From Ignavibacteriota bacterium (lineage in GTDB: Bacteria > Bacteroidota > Ignavibacteria > UBA10030 > UBA6906): a stretch of DNA of 41,931 bases. The notes below the pieces were generated by a model. The model did not search any database. It worked only from the letters and a program-made list of their open reading frames with translations, and was not told the origin of the DNA. Where the stretch lies: positions 86,757 to 128,687 of the forward strand of contig PMNE01000030.1 of NCBI GenBank assembly GCA_003162635.1. The letters are read 5' to 3'. The translations under genes were made by a program, and so were the position numbers. Positions 9,496 to 17,937 of this stretch are shown in pieces (the first letter of the stretch is position 1; every line of letters starts with the position of its first letter).

Positions 9496-9524
9496 TTGAC
9501 AAGACGACAAATATGTCGTATTTT
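9496..9524 (+). promoter_or_regulatory. Putative sigma70-like promoter for DUF72 gene (TTGACA-N17-TATTTT)
   Basis: TTGACA at 9496-9501, TATTTT at 9519-9524, 17-bp spacer, upstream of the start codon at 9583. Confidence 0.6.
9504..9519. promoter_or_regulatory. Putative operator copy 2: ACGACAAATATGTCGT
   Basis: Perfect 6-bp inverted repeat (ACGACA/TGTCGT) with 4-bp spacer, located between a -35 and a -10 element. Confidence 0.68.
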
Positions 9525-9582
9525 CTCGGAGGCAATGTACGGAAATTCAGAGCGTCTGTCAAGCACTTTTTACGGAGGAAGT

Positions 9583-10497
9583 ATGGAGCGTGAGGGGACG
9601 GTTTTCGCCATCGGGACGGGAGGCTGGGAGCACGAAGTGTTCGATCACTGCTTTTATCCGCGGCCCGGAATGAGTTCGGCAGAGAAATTAGAATTCTACT
9701 CCCGCTATTTCTCGGCGACGGAAGTGCGGGCGACGTTCTGGGACGACCGGTTGACGGCAAAGGATGCGCGCGAGTGGGCTGAAGCCGTCCGTGGCAGGAG
9801 CGGCTTTGAGTTCAACCTGAAACTCCACTCCTCGTTTACGCACACACGGACGATCCGCCCCGAGGCCTCGCGGGGCGTGAGGGGCATGCTGCAGGAACTT
9901 TCGCGTCACAGCCGGCTCGGTTCGCTGTTGATCCAGTTTCCATACTCGTTCACCAACACGGGCGGAAATCGTTACCATCTCGTCCGCCTTGCGGAATCGT
10001 TTGCGGGATTTCCGCTCCACGTAGAATTCCGGCATGAATCATGGCACTTCAGCGGCCTGATGAATTTCCTGAAGGAAAACGGACTCGATATCGTCAGTGC
10101 CGACATCCCCCGGATCAGACGATACATGCCATTCATGGCAGGCACGGCAGGAGATGCGGCATACCTTCGGCTCCACGGGAGGAATGAAAAGGGATGGCTC
10201 CTGAACGGCTACGATGCGCGTTACGACTATCTTTACAATACGCGGGAGATACGTGAGCTCGGCAAGCGTCTCGACGCACTCACGCCGCGTTGCCGGAAGG
10301 CGACAGTCATCGCCAATAACAGCACGGGAGGGAAATCGATCCCTCTTGCCTTTCAATTGCAGGCGATTGTCAGAGAGGGGAAGCCGGTTCCCGTGCCGGC
10401 AGAATCGCTGAACGCCTTTCCCTTTCTTCGCCAGGTCGCGCAGCCGGAAACGGCGGAACCGCTCCTCTTGGATACAAACATCCGCAGCGCTGTGTAG
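9583..10497 (+). CDS. DUF72 (YecE-like TIM-barrel) family protein
   Basis: Start ATG at 9583 preceded by ACGGAGGAA. IGTGGWEH..FYPRPGMSSAEKLEFYSRYFSATEVRATFW, FEFNLKLHSSFTH, LLIQFPYSF, HVEFRHESW, YLRLHGR: DUF72 motifs. Confidence 0.9.
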   Translation: MEREGTVFAIGTGGWEHEVFDHCFYPRPGMSSAEKLEFYSRYFSATEVRATFWDDRLTAKDAREWAEAVRGRSGFEFNLKLHSSFTHTRTIRPEASRGVRGMLQELSRHSRLGSLLIQFPYSFTNTGGNRYHLVRLAESFAGFPLHVEFRHESWHFSGLMNFLKENGLDIVSADIPRIRRYMPFMAGTAGDAAYLRLHGRNEKGWLLNGYDARYDYLYNTREIRELGKRLDALTPRCRKATVIANNSTGGKSIPLAFQLQAIVREGKPVPVPAESLNAFPFLRQVAQPETAEPLLLDTNIRSAV

Positions 10498-10520
10498 CGC
10501 CGCCGCCTCACAAACTTCCT

Positions 10521-10544
10521 CCGTTTCCTAATAGTGGGAAACGG
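10521..10544. other. Intergenic perfect 8-bp inverted repeat CCGTTTCC-TAATAGTG-GGAAACGG
   Basis: Direct reading; lies between the DUF72 stop (10497) and the histidine kinase start (10669). Confidence 0.5.
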
Positions 10545-10668
10545 AAGATGGGCGACAGGCAAAAAGGGCCTTTTCCTCCCTCTGCCCCGCAGCTTCGCGC
10601 TGGACCAGCATGGCACGCCTGTTGCATCTCTCCGGGATTGATTCCCCTTGTGCGTGAAAGCTTCCCTT

Positions 10669-13600
10669 ATGCCTGACAGTCCTTCAGCTTCTGTCCCGAG
10701 CGAGAGCACTATCCCTTCCCTGCCGGCGCAGCTTGCCGAGCTGACCCAACAGCTTGAGGATGCCCGGGCGATCATCCGGCGCCTCATGAGCACGGAGCCG
10801 AGATCCCAGCGAGAACCTATCACCTTCGGACCGCTTCTCACAGAGTCCGAGAAGACGCTCCATGGAACGCTCCGTTCCTCGACCGTTTTGGTCTTCACGC
10901 TGGATGACCGCCTCCGGTACACGTGGTTCTTCAATCCACGCGATCCAAATGTGAAGAGGGGGATCGGGTTCGTCGGAAAAACCGATGACGACCTCTTTTC
11001 CCCCGAGAACGCCCACAAAATCACCACCCTGAAGCGGCAAGTCCTCCAATCAGGCGTTGGATCCCGCAACGACATTGTCGTTCGATCGCCAGACGGCGAA
11101 TGGGTCTACGAACTTGCCCTTGAACCCCTCAAGAATGCGGAAGGAACAGTCGAAGGGTTGAGCGGTTCCCTCCTCGATGTCACCGAACGTTCGCTGGCCG
11201 ACCGTGAGCTCCGCCTGCTTGCGCAGACGGTGGCGTCGACGCGCGACATGGTGGTCCTGACCGATCTGAGCGGGACGGTCCTCTTCGTCAACGACGCATT
11301 TCTCCAGGCACTCGGGTTCACATTCGATGAAGCGATCGGCAAAGATTTTTCCTTCGCATCGCCCCTTGGAAAGGATAAGGAGCTCCGTCACGAGATTCGC
11401 GAGGCGGCGCTTCATGACGGATGGCACGGAGAGTCAGTGGGGCTTTGCAAGGATGGCTCCACCGTTCCCGTTGATGTCTGGATTTCACAGGTGGAGAACG
11501 ACTCCGGGAAGCCGGTCGCGATGGTCGCGGTCGCGCGCGACATCACCGACGCCAAGAAGGCCCAGCGAATCCAGACCTCGATCTACAGGATCGCCGGCGC
11601 CGTCAACACCACAAAAGATCTGCAGGAACTTTACCGCGCGATCCATGAGATCGTGGGCGAACTGATGCACGCGGAGAACCTGTACATTGCCGTCAAGTCT
11701 GAAACAACGGGTCTGCTCAGTTTCCCTTATTTCGTCGACGAGGTGGATCCGCAGCCGCCCCCCCGCCTGCCTCACAAGGGTCTCACGGAGTACGTCATCC
11801 GTACCGGCAAACCCCTTCTTGCGTCCCCGGACGTGTTTAACGATCTCCTGAGCAGGGGCGAGGTGGAAAATCTCGGGACTCCCTCGCTCGACTGGCTCGG
11901 CGTTCCGCTGATCGCAGGCGGAAAGACGCTCGGCGCGCTCGTCGTCCAGACCTATGCCGGAGGAACCCGATTCCGCGACGAGGACCTGCGGATCCTGACG
12001 TTCGTGTCCACCCAGGTGGCGCTGGCCATCGACCGGAAGACGGCTGAGGAATCCCTACAGGAAAGTGAGCACCGCTACAGGAGTCTGTTCGAAGATGCGG
12101 GCATTTCGCTCTGGGAGGAGGATGCCTCCGCGCTGAAGCTCGAGCTCGACCGCCTCCGCCAGACGGGCGTGAGGGACTTCAGATCCTATCTCCTCGATCG
12201 CCCCGACGAGGCCATCCGGTGCATGCGTTTGATCAAGTGCCTCGACGTCAACCGGGCGACCGTGGCTCTCTATGGAGCCAGAGACAAGGATGAAATCCGG
12301 TCGCGCATGGGGGAAATTTTTCTACCCGAGGGGATCCCGCAATTCAGCGCCATTATTGCGTCCATTGCGGAATCTAACCTGCTCACGGCCATTGAGGCGG
12401 TCAACAGGACATTCGACGGCAGACTGCTCCATGTGGCGATCCACTTCTCCATTATGCCCGGACACGAGAACGACCTTTCCAAGATCATCGTGTCCATCGC
12501 CGACATCACAACGCTGAAGAATGCGGAGGAGGCGCTACGGGAGAGTGAAGCGCGCCTGCAGACGGTCTTCGAGAGTCTGCCGTTCGATCTCTGGGTGTGC
12601 GACGTCAACGGGCGGTATCTGATGCAGAACCCGGTTTCCATCGCCCACTGGGGAGACCACATCGGCAAGTATCCCCGGGACACCGGGCTGGATCCTGCCA
12701 TTGTCAAGGTGTGGGAGGAAAACAACGGCCGGGCGATAGCAGGAGAACTTGTCACCGGCGAACATCACTACGAACACGACGGCAAGACGATAGACGTGTA
12801 CAACATCGTCACGCCTGTCAAACGGGACGGCGCGGTGCTGGGAATCCTGGGACTCAACGTCGATATCTCGGAGAGGAAGGAATTACAGCAACAACTTCTC
12901 CAGGCGCAGAAACTCGAGTCCATCGGCACGCTTGCCGGCGGGATTGCGCACGACTTCAACAACATCCTCAGCATCATCATGGGCCACGCCTCGCTCCTGT
13001 CCGAGGTGGCCGGCAATCCTGCCAAACTTTCCCGCAGCGCCGCCGCAATTCAGAAAGCGGCGAAGCGCGGCGCCGCCCTGGTGCGCCAGATCCTCACATT
13101 CGCGCGCAAAGCTGATGCGACGTTCGAATCGGTCAACATCAACGAGATCGCAACGGAACTCGGGAAGATGCTCGAAGAGACTTTCCCTCGGACGATGAAC
13201 ATCGTTCTTGATCTTGCCGTCGATCTCCCCAGCATCGATGCCGACCGGACCCAGATGCACCAGACTCTTCTCAACCTCTGCGTCAATGCGCGCGATGCGA
13301 TGCCCCAGGGCGGGGTCCTGACCATCTCCTCCCGTCTCGCGTTTCCCCATGAGATCGCAGGCAAAACTTCTTCTTCGTTCATCTGCGTGACCGTTGCGGA
13401 CGACGGCAGCGGCATGGATGAGGCGACGCAGCGGCGGATCTTTGAACCGTTCTTTACGACGAAGGAATCAGGAAAGGGGACCGGATTGGGTCTCGCCGTG
13501 GTGTACGGCATCATGGAGAGCCATCACGGCTTCATCACCGTCGACTCCGTCTCCGGGCGAGGCACCGCCTTTCATCTCTTCTTCCCTGTTCCAGCCACAC

Positions 13601-14025
13601 ACATTGTCGAGCAACAAGCGGCAATAACGATGGAAGGAAAGGCGCAGGGGGGGACGGAAACGCTCTTGGTGGTGGAGGATGAGGAAATGTTGTGCGAACT
13701 CCTCCGGAACACCCTGGAAGCGGCGGGGTACACCGTCCTGAGCGCGAGCGACGGCGAACAGGCGGTCAGCATGTACGAATCTCTTGCGGATGACATCGCG
13801 TTGGTCATCACCGACATCGGGCTTCCGCGCATGAGCGGGCACGAAGTATTTCGCCGGCTCAGGGCAATGAAGCCGCAGGCGCGCGTGATTATCGCCACCG
13901 GCTACATCGAACCGGATGCGAAATCCAACCTCCTTGCGTTGGGAGCAAAGCACATCCTGCAGAAGCCCTATCTCCCGGAGGAGGTTCTCCGTTCGGTCCG
14001 GGAAGCTCTCACATCGAAGGGTTGA
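10669..14025 (+). CDS. Hybrid sensor histidine kinase with multiple PAS and GAF domains and C-terminal receiver
   Basis: H-box [21 protein letters not shown]-box [13 protein letters not shown]-box [14 protein letters not shown], receiver LLVVEDEEM...[12 protein letters not shown]...QKPY; PAS and GAF-like repeats upstream. Confidence 0.94.
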   Translation: MPDSPSASVPSESTIPSLPAQLAELTQQLEDARAIIRRLMSTEPRSQREPITFGPLLTESEKTLHGTLRSSTVLVFTLDDRLRYTWFFNPRDPNVKRGIGFVGKTDDDLFSPENAHKITTLKRQVLQSGVGSRNDIVVRSPDGEWVYELALEPLKNAEGTVEGLSGSLLDVTERSLADRELRLLAQTVASTRDMVVLTDLSGTVLFVNDAFLQALGFTFDEAIGKDFSFASPLGKDKELRHEIREAALHDGWHGESVGLCKDGSTVPVDVWISQVENDSGKPVAMVAVARDITDAKKAQRIQTSIYRIAGAVNTTKDLQELYRAIHEIVGELMHAENLYIAVKSETTGLLSFPYFVDEVDPQPPPRLPHKGLTEYVIRTGKPLLASPDVFNDLLSRGEVENLGTPSLDWLGVPLIAGGKTLGALVVQTYAGGTRFRDEDLRILTFVSTQVALAIDRKTAEESLQESEHRYRSLFEDAGISLWEEDASALKLELDRLRQTGVRDFRSYLLDRPDEAIRCMRLIKCLDVNRATVALYGARDKDEIRSRMGEIFLPEGIPQFSAIIASIAESNLLTAIEAVNRTFDGRLLHVAIHFSIMPGHENDLSKIIVSIADITTLKNAEEALRESEARLQTVFESLPFDLWVCDVNGRYLMQNPVSIAHWGDHIGKYPRDTGLDPAIVKVWEENNGRAIAGELVTGEHHYEHDGKTIDVYNIVTPVKRDGAVLGILGLNVDISERKELQQQLLQAQKLESIGTLAGGIAHDFNNILSIIMGHASLLSEVAGNPAKLSRSAAAIQKAAKRGAALVRQILTFARKADATFESVNINEIATELGKMLEETFPRTMNIVLDLAVDLPSIDADRTQMHQTLLNLCVNARDAMPQGGVLTISSRLAFPHEIAGKTSSSFICVTVADDGSGMDEATQRRIFEPFFTTKESGKGTGLGLAVVYGIMESHHGFITVDSVSGRGTAFHLFFPVPATHIVEQQAAITMEGKAQGGTETLLVVEDEEMLCELLRNTLEAAGYTVLSASDGEQAVSMYESLADDIALVITDIGLPRMSGHEVFRRLRAMKPQARVIIATGYIEPDAKSNLLALGAKHILQKPYLPEEVLRSVREALTSKG

Positions 14026-14604
14026 TCAGCGCCGGGGGTGCCGGGGGCGCCGCGCCGTTTTGCCGAAGGATCTGCGGGGCGATTCTCCCCTCTTGCGGAA
14101 GTCCTTCCGTGGCTTCTCCGGTTTTTCCACGGAGGGATACACGAACGATCCCTGGAATTCATAGGCAGACGGACGCGCCGCCAATCCCGCCTTGACCGGC
14201 ATGTGGAAAACCTCATCTGCCACGACTCTGGTCTCCTCGGTCTTTCGCAGCACACGCTCCTGATATCTTCGTGCGAACATCGAAGCCGCAGGCGCAACAG
14301 CCGACTTTTCCCTCCCCCGGAAGCCCGAGAGGAAGTTTTTCATATCCGATGCTTCCGTTTTTCCCCTCACGACCATGACGAGGCGCTCGGGCAGAAAGCA
14401 GTACGCAATGACATCAAACTCATGCTCCTGCGCCGATTCCCGAAGCGCTCCCAGCGTCACAAGCGTCGATTCGCGCCGGCAGAGAGAAACCGCTTTGTGC
14501 CGGGGCAGAAGAGTAATCAAATACCGGTGCATCCCCTTGTAGTTGAATCTCTCCTTCTCCGGTGCCTCCTCGCGGAGGTGCATTTCCGTCACCATGCCCA
14601 TCAC
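14026..14604 (-). CDS. IS200/RAYT-like Y1 transposase-domain protein, predicted catalytically inactive
   Basis: Fold signature MHRYLITLLPRHK...FDVIAYCFLPERLVMVVRG...RRYQERVLRKTEE...MPVKAGLAARPSAYEF resembles RAYT proteins, but the usual P-x-H-V-H-L-L is P-E-R-L-V-M-V and no Tyr precedes (N)PVKAGL. Confidence 0.7.
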   Translation of the reverse strand: MMGMVTEMHLREEAPEKERFNYKGMHRYLITLLPRHKAVSLCRRESTLVTLGALRESAQEHEFDVIAYCFLPERLVMVVRGKTEASDMKNFLSGFRGREKSAVAPAASMFARRYQERVLRKTEETRVVADEVFHMPVKAGLAARPSAYEFQGSFVYPSVEKPEKPRKDFRKRGESPRRSFGKTARRPRHPRR

Positions 14605-14769
14605 ATCAATCCCTCCAAGAGTCCCCCATCAACGCTGGCCGTCGCACCACTCACGTCGTTTGCCCGTTCCACGGGTATCCCTTCCTCTTCGTCGGTCCGG
14701 GATGCCGGCGTCTCTTACGGCACCGCAGGAGCGCGGAGTATCCCCCCCAATTGTTTCCCTGTCAACGGT

Positions 14770-15033
14770 TTATTCCGTGATCCCTTTATCCTGAAGATGT
14801 TTCCGAACCGCCGCAACGGCCTGCTCCTCGCTAACGAGCAGCCTGGCCCCGGCGCTTCGTACGCACATTTCCAGCGGGTCCTTTTTTGAGGTCAGCCAGC
14901 GCCACACGTTATATCCGAGTCGGTCGCGGTCGTGCGGTTCAACCACCGGGATATCGCGTACGCTGGCATAGGCAATCGCCTCCAGCGTCGTTGCATCGGC
15001 GGCGGTTACCGCTGCGGGTTTTTTGGTCGACAT
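14770..15033 (-). CDS. Hypothetical protein, 87 aa
   Basis: ORF start at MSTKKPAAV; the longer ORF upstream is antisense or out of frame to the patatin gene. No family recognised. Confidence 0.6.
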   Translation of the reverse strand: MSTKKPAAVTAADATTLEAIAYASVRDIPVVEPHDRDRLGYNVWRWLTSKKDPLEMCVRSAGARLLVSEEQAVAAVRKHLQDKGITE

Positions 15034-15064
15034 GCGTCTCCTTCCCCTCTCGTGAGTTGCTCGC

Positions 15065-17809
15065 CTACAATGGATAGCCGATAACAAATGTAAACTCCAG
15101 CGGACCCTGTTGCAACGGGTTTTCCGGGAGACTTCCGCTGAAGAAGAAGCTCTTCCCCAGCCCGAAGGCCGCCTGTCCCACCGGGGTGTCAAACGCCAGC
15201 TCCAGGCCCAGCCCATGCCGGAGCGCGTCGAACTTGAACTCCTCGGGGACGGAGGAGATAGTCCCGATGTCGTAACGCATCCGCACATACGTATCAAAGA
15301 GAATGCGGACCGGAAGGAAATATCGCCATTCGACATTCACGAGAACGAGCTCCCGCCCTCGCCGGTCGTCCTCCCTTACCCCGAAGAAGTTCTCCCGTCC
15401 CCCAAGCCGAAATTGCTGGGCGAATGGCATGGTCTTGTCCGCAAAGCCCATGGTCAATCGCGGATGAAATGTGAAGCGCTCGCTCCAGGTCGAGTATGTT
15501 TCATACACAAACCGCACAGCGTTATACCCAACCGTGCTCCCGAACCCTTCGAAGGCGAATTCATACTGGAGGTTGACACCTACGCCCTTCATCGGGAAAG
15601 GATACTGATCCTTTGTATCCACGAGTGTCCCGAGCCGCACGATGGCCAGTCGGTTGTGCTCCTCGAGGGCGTCGGCGCCACTCAAGTTCTTGGTTCGGAC
15701 ATCCTCGAGGAGGAACTCCGCTGTCGCGTCTCCCAGCCGCTCGAGTTGTGTTCCAAAAGTGACAGAAATCCCGTACCTGATGTCCCGGTATTCGCCGACC
15801 CTCTGGCGCAGCCAATGGTTTGCCTCGGGTTGCGGAGCGTCGGCATACAGATAACTGTCCATGTCCCTGAAGAAGCCGCCGACACCAAGCGCCAGATACC
15901 AACTGAAGAGGCGCCGTGCCTTGTACTCAATGGTGGCGTCCACATTCCTTTCTCCCCCCGCAATCGTCATCCCCAGATCCATTCCCGATCCCTGGAAATT
16001 CTCGTCGCGGACGTCGATGAGTCCCTGCAGCTGCCGCTCATTGTCCGCCCGGATTCCGAATCGCACAAGTTGCGTGGGCCGGTCTTTGAGACGGATAGTC
16101 AGGATGGGGTGGCGGTCGCTGAACGCAACCTCGAGATAGACATAGTCGAAGAGCGTCGTGCTGCCGATGTTCGTCAATCCCTGGCGGGCTTTGTCGATCT
16201 GAAACACATCGCCCGGAGAAAGCGGAAACTCGCGCAGGACGAAGCTGTCCCGGGTGCGGAGACTTCCTTCCACGCGGATGCCGCCGATGATCCCTTCGTT
16301 GATCCGGACAAGGAGGGCGCCCGTCCGTTCTTCGAAATGCATGGTGTCGATCCTGGCAAGGGAGTATCCCCGGCTGCGGTAAAGTCGCAGAACCCGTTCG
16401 AGTGCTTTGCGCGTCCCCTCCGCGTTGACGGGCCTCCCCATGATCGGTGCGAAGACGGAGGTAACGTCGGCAACGGGGACCAGCTTCACCCCTTCGAAAA
16501 CGACCGAGACAAGCGGAGGATTCGGAGTGGCGGTAAACGTCACTGTTGCACTGCTGCTGTCCGTGACAACGGCGGCCCGCACATCGCGGTAGTCCCCCAG
16601 CGCATAGAGATCATCCACGGATCTCCTGATCTTTCCTACGGGAAGATCCCGTTTCCGAAGCGCCGCTTCGATCCGGTACTTCAGCGAATCCGGAATGTTC
16701 TCGTCGTTGAAGAGAACATGCGCGACATTCAGCCTTTGTGGGAGATTTTCAGATTCCTTTTCCAGCACCGCTTGCTTCTCCTCATAGAGGGCTTTGATCG
16801 CAGGCAGGTTTTCTTCCGCCGCCCTTTCCCCCGCCTGGATGAGACTATCCATATTGGTGAAGTCCGAGGAGAGGTGTCTTCCAATTTCAGGCGTCAGAAC
16901 AACGTCTGCCTCCTGCAGCTGCCGCTCATTCACCACCTTTATCATGATGCTCATGATCTGGTCGGCGGTCTGCCATGGGGCCTTCATTTCGTCCTGGGTC
17001 CGGAGCCCGCTCGTTGAATTCACTACCAACACAAGGTCGGCCCCCCAATCCCAGGCGAGATCCACCGGAATGTTCGACACAAGCCCGCCGTCCACCAATT
17101 CCATGCCGTCTTTTTCGATGGGACTGAACAGAAGAGGAACCGTGGAACTGCCACGGAGCGCCTCCGCCAGAGAGCCCTCCGAGAGAATGACCCGGTTTCC
17201 CGAGACAAGATCGGTGGCAACTACCCGGAAGGGGATCTTCAGGTCGTCGAAACTTGGATGAGGATGGTAGGGTGCCTGGAGCGTCTGAGCACTGAGGAAG
17301 TCGGTCAGGCGCTGACCGGACGAAACAGCCGGAGGAAGAACCGGCTCAAAACCCTGGAATCGCAGGGCGAAGAAGCTCCTGTCTCCTGCGATCTTCTGAT
17401 CGACAAAGAGCTCGGATCTTTTCGTGTCACCCGTCAGAGAGAGAAGGTCATCCCAGGGGGTGTTGCGGGCCAGCGAGTCGATTTCTGCGACCGTGTATCC
17501 CGACGCATACAATCCCCCCACAATGGCTCCCATACTCGTTGCTGCGATGAAATCCACGGGGATACCATTCTTCTCCAAAACGCGCAACACGCCTATTTGT
17601 GCCATCCCCCGTGCTCCTCCTCCGCTCAGCACGAGGGCGACGTGAGGGCGTTTCAGCTCACGGTGGAAAGTGTACGGCATGCCGGAAGGGACCGAATCCT
17701 CCAGAAGGGGATGGATGGAAAAAGCCGCCCGCAGATCAGGCGGCTCCGCATGAGCAGCCATCACTGCGCCGGAAAACAGTATGATCAGGAGTGTGAGCCG
17801 GTACGGCAT
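15065..17809 (-). CDS. Patatin-like phospholipase fused to POTRA/Omp85 (BamA-like) beta-barrel
   Basis: Signal peptide MPYRLTLLIILFSGAVMAAHA; patatin GGGARGMAQIGVLRVLEKNGIPVDFIAATSMGAIVGGLYASGY and VDGGLVSNIPVDLA; POTRA-like central region; C-terminal barrel with final ..EFTFVIGYPL. Confidence 0.93.
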   Translation of the reverse strand: MPYRLTLLIILFSGAVMAAHAEPPDLRAAFSIHPLLEDSVPSGMPYTFHRELKRPHVALVLSGGGARGMAQIGVLRVLEKNGIPVDFIAATSMGAIVGGLYASGYTVAEIDSLARNTPWDDLLSLTGDTKRSELFVDQKIAGDRSFFALRFQGFEPVLPPAVSSGQRLTDFLSAQTLQAPYHPHPSFDDLKIPFRVVATDLVSGNRVILSEGSLAEALRGSSTVPLLFSPIEKDGMELVDGGLVSNIPVDLAWDWGADLVLVVNSTSGLRTQDEMKAPWQTADQIMSIMIKVVNERQLQEADVVLTPEIGRHLSSDFTNMDSLIQAGERAAEENLPAIKALYEEKQAVLEKESENLPQRLNVAHVLFNDENIPDSLKYRIEAALRKRDLPVGKIRRSVDDLYALGDYRDVRAAVVTDSSSATVTFTATPNPPLVSVVFEGVKLVPVADVTSVFAPIMGRPVNAEGTRKALERVLRLYRSRGYSLARIDTMHFEERTGALLVRINEGIIGGIRVEGSLRTRDSFVLREFPLSPGDVFQIDKARQGLTNIGSTTLFDYVYLEVAFSDRHPILTIRLKDRPTQLVRFGIRADNERQLQGLIDVRDENFQGSGMDLGMTIAGGERNVDATIEYKARRLFSWYLALGVGGFFRDMDSYLYADAPQPEANHWLRQRVGEYRDIRYGISVTFGTQLERLGDATAEFLLEDVRTKNLSGADALEEHNRLAIVRLGTLVDTKDQYPFPMKGVGVNLQYEFAFEGFGSTVGYNAVRFVYETYSTWSERFTFHPRLTMGFADKTMPFAQQFRLGGRENFFGVREDDRRGRELVLVNVEWRYFLPVRILFDTYVRMRYDIGTISSVPEEFKFDALRHGLGLELAFDTPVGQAAFGLGKSFFFSGSLPENPLQQGPLEFTFVIGYPL

Positions 17810-17937
17810 GGAATTGACAACACACGAGGGGTGTGAGAGATGGGCCTTCTCGAATCGAGTCTTTCCCATATAAATATATCCCACAGTGAGGGGAGAGTCA
17901 AGTTGCTTTTCGGTCGATTTTTACCCTTCTTTTTTCA

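Noticed and set aside
14030-14056. GCCGGGGGTGCCGGGGGCGCC near-repeat, considered as a REP element linked to the RAYT-like gene
   Set aside because: It is within the Arg/Pro-rich C-terminal codons of the RAYT-like CDS and no further copies were noticed; not supported as REP.
15110-17017. 635-aa plus-strand ORF
   Set aside because: Antisense to the patatin-Omp85 gene; composition typical of a mirror ORF.
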